From: Nocardioides sp. Root240
Lineage (GTDB): Bacteria; Actinomycetota; Actinomycetes; Propionibacteriales; Nocardioidaceae
Reading direction: 5' to 3'
DNA: 64,000 nt
NCBI RefSeq assembly: GCF_001428825.1
Contig: NZ_LMIT01000013.1
Span: 558,167 to 622,166 of the forward strand
The notes below the pieces were generated by a model. That model was not told where the DNA came from, searched no databases, and was given only the letters and a program-made list of their open reading frames with translations. Positions 34,560-44,116 of the stretch are shown one piece after another. How positions within the stretch are numbered: the stretch's first letter is position 1; each line of letters opens with the position of its first letter. A program made the position numbers and the translations under genes.

Positions 34560-35707
34560 TGCCCGAGCGTCCCAGCATCTACGAGACCGAGCACGAGGAC
34601 TTCCGCCAGACCGTGCGCGCCTTCATGGAGCGCGAGGTCAAGCCCTTCCACGAGCAGTGGGAGAAGGACGGCGTCGTCAGCCGCGAGGTGTGGCGCAAGG
34701 CCGGCGAGGCCGGCATCCTCAGCTTCGAGGTGCCCGAGGAGTACGGCGGCCTCGGGATCAAGGACTTCCGCTACAACATGGTCGTCGCCGAGGAGTGCGC
34801 GCGGGCCGGGGCCAGCGGCCCAGGCTTCGCCGTCCACACCGACATCATCGTCCCCTACATCGTCGCCATCGGGAACGACGAGCAGAAGGCGCGCTGGCTG
34901 CCGGGCACCGTCAGCGGCGAGACCATCACCGCCATCGCGATGACCGAGCCCGGCGCGGGCTCCGACCTCCAGGGCATCCGCACCACCGCCGTCGACAAGG
35001 GCGACCACTACGTCCTCAACGGCTCGAAGACGTTCATCAGCAACGGCATCCTGTCGGACCTGGTGATCGTCGTCGCGCGCACCAACCCCGAGGCGGGCGC
35101 GCACGGCATCAGCCTGCTCGTCGTCGAGGAGGGCATGGAGGGCTTCACCCGCGGCCGCAACCTCGAGAAGCTCGGCCTCAAGGCGCAGGACACCGCGGAG
35201 CTGAGCTTCGACAATGTCATCGTCCCCAAGACCAACCTGCTCGGCGAGGAGGGCCAGGGCTTCGTCTACCTGATGCAGAACCTGCCCCAGGAGCGGGTCT
35301 CCATCGCCTGCATCGCCATCGCCGCGATCGAGCACACCCTCGACCTCACGCTCGACTACGTGAAGACCCGTGAGGCCTTCGGCAAGCCGATCGGCAAGCT
35401 GCAGAACACGCGCTTCACCCTGGCCGAGATGGCGACCGAGGCGTACGTCGCCCGTACCTTCGTCAACCACTGCGTCGAGCAGCTCAACAAGGGCGAGGTC
35501 GACACGGCGCTGGCGTCGATGGCGAAGTGGTGGACCACCGAGCTGCAGAAGAAGATCGTGGACCAGGGCGTGCAGATGCACGGTGGCTACGGCTACATGA
35601 TGGAGTACCCCATCGCGAAGGCCTACGCGGACACCCGGATCCAGACGATCTACGGCGGCACGACGGAGATCCAGAAGGAGATCATCGGCCGGTTCCTCGG
35701 CCTCTGA
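34559..35707 (+). CDS. Acyl-CoA dehydrogenase
   Basis: 382 aa FAD flavoprotein. Signature motifs are AIAMTEPGAGSDLQGIRTTA (FAD/substrate binding), GSKTFISNG, REAFGKPIGKLQNTRF and the C-terminal YGGTTEIQKEIIGRFLGL. The region VDQGVQMHGGYGYMMEYPIAKAYAD is the standard C-terminal FAD-binding stretch; the catalytic glutamate of short/medium-chain enzymes corresponds to Glu in GTTEIQKE or its neighbourhood. It introduces the alpha-beta double bond of an acyl-CoA. ATG 34559 overlaps the preceding stop. Acyl specificity cannot be read from sequence. Confidence 0.93.
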   Translation: MPERPSIYETEHEDFRQTVRAFMEREVKPFHEQWEKDGVVSREVWRKAGEAGILSFEVPEEYGGLGIKDFRYNMVVAEECARAGASGPGFAVHTDIIVPYIVAIGNDEQKARWLPGTVSGETITAIAMTEPGAGSDLQGIRTTAVDKGDHYVLNGSKTFISNGILSDLVIVVARTNPEAGAHGISLLVVEEGMEGFTRGRNLEKLGLKAQDTAELSFDNVIVPKTNLLGEEGQGFVYLMQNLPQERVSIACIAIAAIEHTLDLTLDYVKTREAFGKPIGKLQNTRFTLAEMATEAYVARTFVNHCVEQLNKGEVDTALASMAKWWTTELQKKIVDQGVQMHGGYGYMMEYPIAKAYADTRIQTIYGGTTEIQKEIIGRFLGL

Positions 35708-35719
35708 CCCCTCCCGCAC

Positions 35720-35765
35720 GACGAACGACGGCCCCGGATGTCGAGATCCGGGGCCGTCGTTCGTC
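35720..35765 (+). terminator. Strong terminator after the acyl-CoA dehydrogenase gene
   Basis: A perfect 20-bp stem (GACGAACGACGGCCCCGGAT and its complement) with loop GTCGAG, 13 bp after the stop codon, followed by CTGTGTGTGG. Ends the LLM/acyl-CoA dehydrogenase operon. Confidence 0.9.
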
Positions 35766-35873
35766 CTGTGTGTGGAAGAAGTTCCCGTCGGCCGATGATT
35801 CCGGGGTGATCTCAGGGTCACCTCCGGAGAAATCCCGATGCCGTTGTCGGTTCCCACTGGAAGAGTTCCCACC

Positions 35874-38009
35874 ATGCACCGTCAGATAGCCGGAAAGCTC
35901 ACCGGCCCCGTCACCAAGTGGATCGTCCTCGTCGCGGTCATCGTGATCGCCGGCGGACTTGCCTCCTTCGCGGGCAAGCTCATCGACGTCCAGAACAACG
36001 AGACCGAGTCCTGGCTGCCCGAGAGCGCCGAGTCGACCAAGGCCTTCCAGAAACTGGAGGCCTTCCAGGACCCCTACGACGTCGGCACGACCGTCGTCTA
36101 CTACCGCGAGGCCGGACTGACTCCTGGCGACCTCGCGGCCATCGAGGAGGACGCCGCCGAGATCGCGAAGCTCGACGGCGTCTCCGACGTGATCTCGCCC
36201 AAGGGCGCTTCGTCCGCGGGCATCCCGACGCCATTCGTCTCCGAAGACGGCCAGGTCGCCAAGCTCGAGTTCACGGTCAACTACGGCGACAAGCTCTGGG
36301 AGGAGCTGCCCGACCTCAAGCCCGAGGTCGACAAGATCATCAAGATCGACGGCGTCGAGTCCTACCTCGCCGGCGCGGGCGGCCAGAGCGCCGACGCCGC
36401 GACGATCTTCTCCTCCGGCGACGGCAACCTGCTCCTCATCACGCTGGGTGTCGTCATCCTGATCCTGCTGGTGACCTACCGCAGCCCGATCCTCTGGCTG
36501 CTCCCGATCCTCAGCGCGGTCGTGGGCCTGGGCGCATCCATGGGCCTGCTCTACTTCCTCGCCAAGAACACCAGCCTCACCGTCAACGGCCAGACGCAGT
36601 TCATCCTGACGGTGCTGGTCATCGGCGCCGGCACCGACTACGCCCTGCTGCTCGTGGCGCGCTACCGCGAGGAGCTGAGGCGTCACGAGGACCGGCACGA
36701 GGCCATGGCGTTCGCGCTGCACCGCGCCGCCCCGGCCATCCTCGCCAGCGCCGCGACGGTCGTCGTGGGCCTGCTGTGCCTGATGTTCGCCGACCTCAAC
36801 TCCACCGCAGGGATGGGGCCAGCCAACGCGGTCGGCGTCGCAGTGACCTTCGTGGTCATGGTGACCCTGCTTCCGGCCCTGCTGGTGATCTGCGGGCGCT
36901 GGGTCTTCTGGCCCTTCGTCCCGCGCCTCGGCAGCAAGGAGCCCACGGCGTCCGGCCTCTGGGCGCGCGTCGGAAACGCGATCTCGCCGCGACCGCGGAT
37001 CGTCTGGGTCGGCACCGCCGCCGTCCTCGCCATCTTGTGCCTGGGCTTCCTGCGCCTGGACACCAGCGGCATCCCCAGCGACGAGCAGTACACCCAGGAC
37101 CAGGACTCCGTCACCGGCCAGACCATCCTGATCGAGCACGGCCTGGTCGACGCCAGCACGCCCATCCAGGTGGTGGCCAACGCCGACAAGGCCGACGCGG
37201 TCGTCGCCGCCATGGAGGGCGTCCAGGGCATCGCGGCGCCGGTGAAGGTCGCGGAGAAGGACGGCGTCGCGCTCATCGTCGCCGAGCTCACCAGCGATCC
37301 CTACTCCGACAAGGCCTTCGACGCGGTCCATGCCGTGCGGGCAGCCGTGCACGACGTACCGGATGCGGATGCGCTGACCACGGGCATGTCGGCAGTGACC
37401 GTCGACATCATGGATGCCTCGTCGAGGGACAACAAGGTGATCATCCCGATCGTCCTGGGCGCGGTGCTGCTGATCCTGATCGGGCTGTTGCGGTCGATCG
37501 TGTCGCCGGTCCTGCTGATCGGCACGGTGATCCTGTCCTTCGGCGCCGCGCTCGGCATCTCGGGGCTGGTGTTCGACTTCCTCTACGGGCGCGAGCACAC
37601 CGATCCAGGTTTCCCGTTGTTCGCCTTCGTGTTCCTCGTGGCGCTGGGCATCGACTACAACATCTTCCTGATGACCCGGGTCCGCGAGGAGGCGGCGATC
37701 CATGGCACGCGCAAGGGATCGCTGATCGCCCTGGCCTCCACGGGCGGCGTGATCACCTCGGCCGGGCTGGTGCTGGCCGCGACCTTCGCGATGCTCGGGA
37801 CGATGCCGATGACCTTCACGCTGCAGCTCGGCACGACGGTCGCGCTCGGGGTCCTGCTCGACACGATCATCGTGCGGTCGGTACTCGTCACGGCGCTCAA
37901 CCTCGACCTCGGCCGCAAGGTCTGGTGGCCGAGCAAGCTCGACCAGGCAGAGGCATCCACCGAGCAACCCCCGGCCGCCGAGCCGGACAAGGTGCCGGCG
38001 GGCGTCTGA
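35874..38009 (+). CDS. MMPL/RND-family transporter
   Basis: 711 aa with the duplicated RND layout. First helix VTKWIVLVAVIVIAGGLASF (about 14-33), an extracellular loop (to about 180), a cluster of five helices (about 185-350: LLLITLGVVILILLVTYRS...GAGTDYALLLVARYREEL), then a second loop and second helix cluster (about 525-690: VALGIDYNIFLMTRVREEA). GAGTDYALLLVARYRE and ALGIDYNIFLMTRVRE are the two conserved Asp-Tyr proton-relay motifs of MmpL proteins. It probably exports a lipid or hydrophobic compound. It is shorter than most MmpL proteins (about 950 aa). No neighbouring MmpS or lipid-synthesis genes reveal the substrate. Confidence 0.9.
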   Translation: MHRQIAGKLTGPVTKWIVLVAVIVIAGGLASFAGKLIDVQNNETESWLPESAESTKAFQKLEAFQDPYDVGTTVVYYREAGLTPGDLAAIEEDAAEIAKLDGVSDVISPKGASSAGIPTPFVSEDGQVAKLEFTVNYGDKLWEELPDLKPEVDKIIKIDGVESYLAGAGGQSADAATIFSSGDGNLLLITLGVVILILLVTYRSPILWLLPILSAVVGLGASMGLLYFLAKNTSLTVNGQTQFILTVLVIGAGTDYALLLVARYREELRRHEDRHEAMAFALHRAAPAILASAATVVVGLLCLMFADLNSTAGMGPANAVGVAVTFVVMVTLLPALLVICGRWVFWPFVPRLGSKEPTASGLWARVGNAISPRPRIVWVGTAAVLAILCLGFLRLDTSGIPSDEQYTQDQDSVTGQTILIEHGLVDASTPIQVVANADKADAVVAAMEGVQGIAAPVKVAEKDGVALIVAELTSDPYSDKAFDAVHAVRAAVHDVPDADALTTGMSAVTVDIMDASSRDNKVIIPIVLGAVLLILIGLLRSIVSPVLLIGTVILSFGAALGISGLVFDFLYGREHTDPGFPLFAFVFLVALGIDYNIFLMTRVREEAAIHGTRKGSLIALASTGGVITSAGLVLAATFAMLGTMPMTFTLQLGTTVALGVLLDTIIVRSVLVTALNLDLGRKVWWPSKLDQAEASTEQPPAAEPDKVPAGV

Positions 38010-38021
38010 CCGCCTGACCCC

Positions 38022-38062
38022 ACTGCTCCCACGGACCGGAACTTCCGGTCCGTGGGAGCAGT
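38022..38062 (+). terminator. Terminator after the MMPL transporter gene
   Basis: 19-bp perfect stem (ACTGCTCCCACGGACCGGA and its complement) with a three-base loop, 12 bp after the stop codon. It insulates the transporter from the fbiC promoter. Confidence 0.85.
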
Positions 38063-38071
38063 CCGTTGTCC

Positions 38072-38111
38072 AGTAGAACCTGTTCTACTTCTGACCCCGA
38101 CCCGGTACCCT
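38072..38111 (+). promoter_or_regulatory. fbiC promoter with KstR-like operator
   Basis: AGTAGAACCTGTTCTACT (38072-38089) is a perfect palindrome and fits the KstR consensus TnnAACnnGTTnnA at 38074-38087. It covers TTCTAC (38083-38088), a -35-like hexamer, 17 bp before TACCCT (38106-38111), a -10-like hexamer. The ATG at 38121 lies nine bases after the -10, so the mRNA may be leaderless or nearly so. A TetR-family repressor is implied; identity as KstR is inferred. Confidence 0.68.
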
Positions 38112-38120
38112 GAAGCAGTC

Positions 38121-40667
38121 ATGACGGATGGTCCCACCCCCCAGCAGGTACGCCGCGCACTCGCGCGCGCGGAGCGCGGTGCTGCGCTCGACGTCGCCGA
38201 GGCCGAGGCGTTGCTCGCCGCGACCGGGGAGGAGCTGGACCGCCTGTGCGTGGTCGCGGCGCGGGTCCGCGACGCGGGCCTGGTCGCCGCCGGCCGGCCG
38301 GGCGTGGTGACCTACTCCCCCAAGGTGTTCATCCCGATCACCAAGCTGTGCCGGGACCGCTGCCACTACTGCACCTTCGTCGAGACACCGGCCCAGGCGG
38401 CACGCGAAGGTCGGGCGCCGTACCTCTCGCCCGACGAGATCCTCGACATCGCCCGCCAGGGCGCCGAGCTCGGGTGCCTCGAGGCGCTGTTCACGTTGGG
38501 CGACCGGCCCGAGGACCGGTGGCCCGAGGCGCAGGCCTGGCTCGACGAGCAGGGCTACGACTCCACCCTGGCCTACATCCGCGCGATGGCGATCCGGGTG
38601 CTCGAGGAGACCGGGCTGCTGCCCCACCTCAATCCCGGCGTGATGACCTGGGAGGAGCTCAACCGGCTCAAGCCGGTCTCCCCGTCGATGGGGATGATGC
38701 TCGAGACCACCTCGACGCGGCTGTTCGAGACCAAGGGCGAGGCTCACCACGGCTCCCCCGACAAGGACCCCGCCGTCCGGCTCCGGGTACTCGAGGACGC
38801 CGGACGCCACGGCATCCCGTTCACCACCGGCCTGCTGGTCGGGATCGGCGAGACGCTGACCGAGCGGGCCGAGACGATCTTCGCGCTCCGGGCCACGACC
38901 CGCGCGTACGGCGCCGTGCAGGAGGTCATCGTCCAGAACTTCCGCGCCAAGCCAGACACCGCGATGCGCCACGTCGACGACCTCGACCTGGCCGAGTACC
39001 GCGCCGCGATCGCGGTCACCCGCATCGTGCTCGGTCCGAAGACCCGGATCCAGGCGCCCCCCAACCTGGTCGACCTCACCGAGTGCAAGGCGCTGCTCGA
39101 CGCCGGCATCGACGACTGGGGCGGCGTCTCCCCCCTGACCCCGGACCACGTGAACCCCGAACGGCCCTGGCCCTCCCTCGACCGGCTCCGGTCGATCACC
39201 GCGTCCTGCGGGTTCGAACTGAAGGCGCGGCTGACCGTGCACCCCGAGTACGTCGTCGGGTCGCTCCAGCGGGGCGAGGCGTGGATCGACCCGCGGCTGC
39301 ACGCCCACGTGCGGGCCCTCGCGGCCCCCGACGGGCTCGCGGTACCCGAGGTCCGCCCGACCGGCCTGCCGTGGCAGGAGCCCGACCAGGCGCTCGAGTC
39401 CGCCGGCCGTACGGACCTGTTCGAGGCGGTCGACACCGAGGGACGTACTGCTGACCGGCGGTCCGACTTCGCGTCGGTCTACGGGGACTGGGACTCCGTG
39501 CAGGAGGCCGCCTCTCGCACCGGACTGATCGACGGCGCGCCTGCCGTGCTGCACGCCGAGGGCGGCGACGCGCTCCGCGCGGCGGAGGCCGATCCGGGCA
39601 ACCTGTCCGACGAGCACGCGCTGACGCTGATGACGGCTTCAGGCGCGCTGCTCGAATCCGTCGTACGACTGGCCGACGACCTGCGCCGCGAGGTGGTCGG
39701 CGATCCGGTGACCTACGTCGTCAACCGGAACATCAACTTCACCAACGTCTGCTACGTCGGCTGCCGGTTCTGCGCGTTCGCGCAACGCAAGACCGACGCC
39801 GACGCCTACTCCCTGTCCTACGACGAGGTGGCCGATCGCGCCCAGGAGGCCTGGGACCTCGGTGCGACCGAGGTCTGCATGCAGGGTGGCATCGACCCCG
39901 AGCTGCCTGCGACCGCGTACTTCGACATCGCCGCCGCCGTGAAGAAGCGCGTGCCCGGCATGCACGTGCACGCCTTCTCCCCCATGGAGGTCGTCAACGG
40001 CACCGCCCGCACGGGCCTGTCGATCGAGGACTTCCTGATCAAGGCTCGCGAAGCCGGCCTCGGGTCCCTGCCCGGCACCGCCGCGGAGATCCTCGACGAC
40101 GAGGTCCGCTGGGTCCTCACCAAGGGCAAGCTCCCCACCTCCACGTGGATCGAGATCGTCTCCACCGCACACCGCGTCGGCCTGCCCACCACCTCGACGA
40201 TGATGTACGGCCACGTCGACAACCCCCGCCACTGGGTCGGCCACCTCAACGTACTGAAGGGTGTGCAGGACAAGGCCCAGGAGTTCGGCTCCGGTGGATT
40301 CACCGAGTTCGTCCCCCTGCCGTTCGTCCACACCAGCGCGCCGATCTACCTCGCCGGCGTCGCCCGCCCCGGCCCGACCCACCGCGACAACCTCGCCGTC
40401 CACGCCATGGCCCGGATCCTGCTCCACGGCCGCATCGACAACATCCAGACCTCCTGGGTGAAGCTCGGCGTCGAGGGGACCCGCGCCATGCTCAACGCCG
40501 GCGCCAACGACCTCGGCGGCACCCTCATGGAGGAGACCATCTCCCGCATGGCCGGCTCCGAGCACGGCTCCGCCAAGACGGTCGCCGAGCTCGAGGAGAT
40601 CGGGGCCGGCATCGACCGCCCCGTCCGCGAGCGCACCACGCTCTACGGCGTGCCCGCGCGCGACTGA
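38121..40667 (+). CDS. fbiC: FO synthase (7,8-didemethyl-8-hydroxy-5-deazariboflavin synthase), fused CofG-CofH
   Basis: 848 aa, two radical SAM enzymes in one chain as in actinobacterial FbiC. The N-terminal CofG-like half has the cluster motif KLCRDRCHYCTF (near 74-82). The C-terminal CofH-like half has NVCYVGCRFCAFAQ (near 541-549). Each CxxxCxxC holds a 4Fe-4S cluster. The enzyme joins a tyrosine-derived group to 5-amino-6-ribitylamino-uracil to make FO, the F420 chromophore. The linker around 430-480 is the least conserved part. ATG 38121 fits a leaderless start. Its position close to npdG and the LLM oxidoreductase makes a coherent F420 region. Confidence 0.96.
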   Translation: MTDGPTPQQVRRALARAERGAALDVAEAEALLAATGEELDRLCVVAARVRDAGLVAAGRPGVVTYSPKVFIPITKLCRDRCHYCTFVETPAQAAREGRAPYLSPDEILDIARQGAELGCLEALFTLGDRPEDRWPEAQAWLDEQGYDSTLAYIRAMAIRVLEETGLLPHLNPGVMTWEELNRLKPVSPSMGMMLETTSTRLFETKGEAHHGSPDKDPAVRLRVLEDAGRHGIPFTTGLLVGIGETLTERAETIFALRATTRAYGAVQEVIVQNFRAKPDTAMRHVDDLDLAEYRAAIAVTRIVLGPKTRIQAPPNLVDLTECKALLDAGIDDWGGVSPLTPDHVNPERPWPSLDRLRSITASCGFELKARLTVHPEYVVGSLQRGEAWIDPRLHAHVRALAAPDGLAVPEVRPTGLPWQEPDQALESAGRTDLFEAVDTEGRTADRRSDFASVYGDWDSVQEAASRTGLIDGAPAVLHAEGGDALRAAEADPGNLSDEHALTLMTASGALLESVVRLADDLRREVVGDPVTYVVNRNINFTNVCYVGCRFCAFAQRKTDADAYSLSYDEVADRAQEAWDLGATEVCMQGGIDPELPATAYFDIAAAVKKRVPGMHVHAFSPMEVVNGTARTGLSIEDFLIKAREAGLGSLPGTAAEILDDEVRWVLTKGKLPTSTWIEIVSTAHRVGLPTTSTMMYGHVDNPRHWVGHLNVLKGVQDKAQEFGSGGFTEFVPLPFVHTSAPIYLAGVARPGPTHRDNLAVHAMARILLHGRIDNIQTSWVKLGVEGTRAMLNAGANDLGGTLMEETISRMAGSEHGSAKTVAELEEIGAGIDRPVRERTTLYGVPARD

Positions 40668-40761
40668 CCCGCGCGGCCGTCGTACCGCCGGCAATTCCGG
40701 CGTCCTCGAGACGTTCAGGACCCTTCAGCGACCCCGGAAGCAGAAAATTTCGCCGAAGCCC

Positions 40762-40808
40762 TTTACGTGACCCTCATCACTCCATATGTTGTTCCAAACA
40801 ACATATGG
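40762..40808 (+). promoter_or_regulatory. Promoter and ROK-type operator of the xylose ABC transporter operon
   Basis: TTTACG (40762-40767) and TATGTT (40785-40790) are separated by 17 bp as -35/-10. Overlapping the -10 and start point is a perfect inverted repeat with 12-bp arms CCATATGTTGTT and AACAACATATGG around CCA (40782-40808). The GTTGTT/AACAAC core resembles operators of ROK-family xylose repressors, two of which are encoded downstream. Binding would block transcription of the importer in absence of xylose. Inference from position and symmetry. Confidence 0.78.
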
Positions 40809-40869
40809 CCTGACGAGTAAGGTGCGCGATCCACGCCGCACCGGGCCTGGATCGCGAGGAGGCGGTTGG

Positions 40870-41952
40870 ATGTTGATGCGCAGGAATGCTGCGATCACGG
40901 CAGTGGCAGGACTGGGCCTCGCCCTCTCCCTTGCTGCGTGCGGGAGCGACGACTCGGGCAAGGACAGCGGTGACGCCAAGACCGGCAAGATCGGCGTGAT
41001 CCTTCCTGACACCAAGTCGTCGGTCCGCTGGGAGAGCGCCGACCGCCCCGCCCTCGAGGACGCCTTCAAGGCGGCCGGCGTCGACTACGACATCAAGAAC
41101 GCCGAGGGCAACGCCGACAACATGACCAAGATCGCCGACGGCATGATCGCCGACGGCGTGACGGTGCTGGCGATCGTCAACCTGGACTCCGAGTCCGGCG
41201 CGGCCATCGAGGAGAAGGCCGCCTCGCAGGGCGTCAAGACCATCGACTACGACCGCCTCACGCTCGGCGGCTCGGCTGACTACTACGTCTCGTTCGACAA
41301 CAACAAGGTCGGCGAGCTGCAGGGCCAGGGTCTCGCGGACTGCCTCGGCGACAAGGCCTCGAACATCATCTACCTGAACGGCTCGCCGACCGACAACAAC
41401 GCGACGCTCTTCGCCGCGGGTGCGCACAGCGTGCTCGACAAGATCTCGAAGTACAAGGTCGTGGGCGAGCAGGCCGTCCCGGACTGGGACAACGACGAGG
41501 CCGTCACGATCTTCGAGCAGCTCTTCACCAAGGCGGGCGGCAAGGTCGACGGCGTGCTCGCGGCCAACGACGGCCTGGGCGGCTCGGCGATCTCGATCCT
41601 GGAGAAGAACGGTCTCGCCGGCAAGGTCCCGGTGACCGGCCAGGACGCCACCGTCGAGGGTCTGCAGAACATCCTCGCCGGCACCCAGTGCATGACCATC
41701 TACAAGTCGGCCAAGCTCGAGGCCGGCGCCCTCGCCGACGCGGCCATCGCGCTGGCGTCCGGCAAGGAGGCCGAGACCAACGGCACCACGCCGGACTCGA
41801 CCGACAACAGCGAGGTCCCGAGCATCCTGCTCGACCCGCAGGCGATCACCAAGGACACCGTCAAGGACGTCATCTCCGACGGCGGCCAGTCCAAGGACGA
41901 CGTGTGCACGGGTGACTTCGCCAAGCTCTGCACGGACGCCGGCGTCTCCTGA
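40870..41952 (+). CDS. xylF: Sugar (probably D-xylose) ABC transporter substrate-binding lipoprotein
   Basis: 360 aa. A lipoprotein signal (RRNAAITAVAGLGLALSLAACGSDD, lipid Cys near 26) leads into a periplasmic-binding-protein type 1 fold: KIGVILPDTKSSVRWESADRPALEDAF, NLDSESGAAIEEKAASQGVKTIDYDRL, VLAANDGLGGSAISILEKNGL, VPVTGQDATVEGLQNILAG. The TIDYDR and TGQDA motifs are typical of XylF-like binders. ATG 40870 is 7 bp after GAGGAGG; a second ATG two codons on is less well spaced. A stable hairpin after the stop separates it from the ATPase gene. Xylose is inferred from xylA/xylB nearby. Confidence 0.9.
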   Translation: MLMRRNAAITAVAGLGLALSLAACGSDDSGKDSGDAKTGKIGVILPDTKSSVRWESADRPALEDAFKAAGVDYDIKNAEGNADNMTKIADGMIADGVTVLAIVNLDSESGAAIEEKAASQGVKTIDYDRLTLGGSADYYVSFDNNKVGELQGQGLADCLGDKASNIIYLNGSPTDNNATLFAAGAHSVLDKISKYKVVGEQAVPDWDNDEAVTIFEQLFTKAGGKVDGVLAANDGLGGSAISILEKNGLAGKVPVTGQDATVEGLQNILAGTQCMTIYKSAKLEAGALADAAIALASGKEAETNGTTPDSTDNSEVPSILLDPQAITKDTVKDVISDGGQSKDDVCTGDFAKLCTDAGVS

Positions 41953-41968
41953 CCGGAGACGCTGACGA

Positions 41969-42000
41969 GGGGCGCCCGGGCCCACCGGCCCGGGCGCCCC
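41969..42000 (+). terminator. Intercistronic hairpin after the binding-protein gene
   Basis: 14-bp perfect stem GGGGCGCCCGGGCC / GGCCCGGGCGCCCC with loop CACC, inside the operon 17 bp after the xylF stop. It probably works as a partial terminator or 3' mRNA stabiliser so that the binding protein is made in excess of the membrane parts, a common arrangement in ABC importers. Confidence 0.7.
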
Positions 42001-42046
42001 ACCCCGCACCACCCATCCCGATCCCCGCCACCCTGGAGGCACAGGC

Positions 42047-42823
42047 ATGACCGAACCGCTGCTCGAGCTGCGCGGTGTCAACAAGAGCTTCGGCGTCGTC
42101 CACGTCCTGCACGACGTCGACTTCGCCGTCTACCCGGGCCAGGTGACCGCCCTCGTCGGTGACAACGGCGCCGGCAAGTCGACCCTGGTGAAGGTCATCG
42201 CCGGGATCTACGGCCGCGACAGCGGCGACTACCTCTTCGACGGAGCCCCGGTCACCGTCCACGGCCCGCGCGACGTCGCCTCCCTCGGCGTCGAGGTCGT
42301 CTACCAGGACCTCGCGCTCTGCGACAACCTGGACATCGTCCAGAACATGTTCCTCGGCCGCGAGCTGCGCCGCTGGCCCGTCCTCAACGAGGCCGAGATG
42401 GAGTCGAAGGCGCGCGAGACGCTCGCCTCGCTGTCCGTGCGCACCGTGAAGTCCGTCCGCCAGCCCGTCGCGAGCCTGTCCGGCGGCCAGCGCCAGACCG
42501 TCGCCATCGCGAAGGCCGTGCTCTGGAACTCGAAGATCGTGCTCCTCGACGAGCCGACCGCGGCCCTGGGCGTGGCCCAGACCCGCCAGGTCCTCGACCT
42601 GGTACGACGCCTCGCCGACCGCGGCCTCGGCGTCGTCCTGATCTCGCACAACATGACCGACGTCTTCGAGGTCGCCGACCGCATCACCGCGCTCTACCTC
42701 GGTCGCGTCGCGGCCGACGTACCGACCTCCGAGGTGACCCACCGCGAGGTGGTCGAGCTGATCACGGCCGGCCGCAGCGAGAGTCACGGCATCTCCGAGT
42801 CCCCCGCGACGGCAGCGATCTGA
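42047..42823 (+). CDS. xylG: Sugar ABC transporter ATP-binding protein (single ATPase domain)
   Basis: 258 aa with one complete nucleotide-binding domain: Walker A GDNGAGKSTLVKVIAG (near 40), Q-loop VVYQDLALCD, signature SLSGGQRQTVAIAKAV, Walker B KIVLLDEPTAALG and switch His in LISHNMTD. Classical XylG/RbsA proteins have two tandem domains and about 500 aa, so this is the half-length form that must act as a homodimer. ATG 42047 lies after GGAGG. It powers import through the permease encoded 8 bp downstream. Confidence 0.92.
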   Translation: MTEPLLELRGVNKSFGVVHVLHDVDFAVYPGQVTALVGDNGAGKSTLVKVIAGIYGRDSGDYLFDGAPVTVHGPRDVASLGVEVVYQDLALCDNLDIVQNMFLGRELRRWPVLNEAEMESKARETLASLSVRTVKSVRQPVASLSGGQRQTVAIAKAVLWNSKIVLLDEPTAALGVAQTRQVLDLVRRLADRGLGVVLISHNMTDVFEVADRITALYLGRVAADVPTSEVTHREVVELITAGRSESHGISESPATAAI

Positions 42824-42831
42824 GGGCCACG

Positions 42832-44115
<1,284 letters not shown>

Positions 44116-44116
44116 C

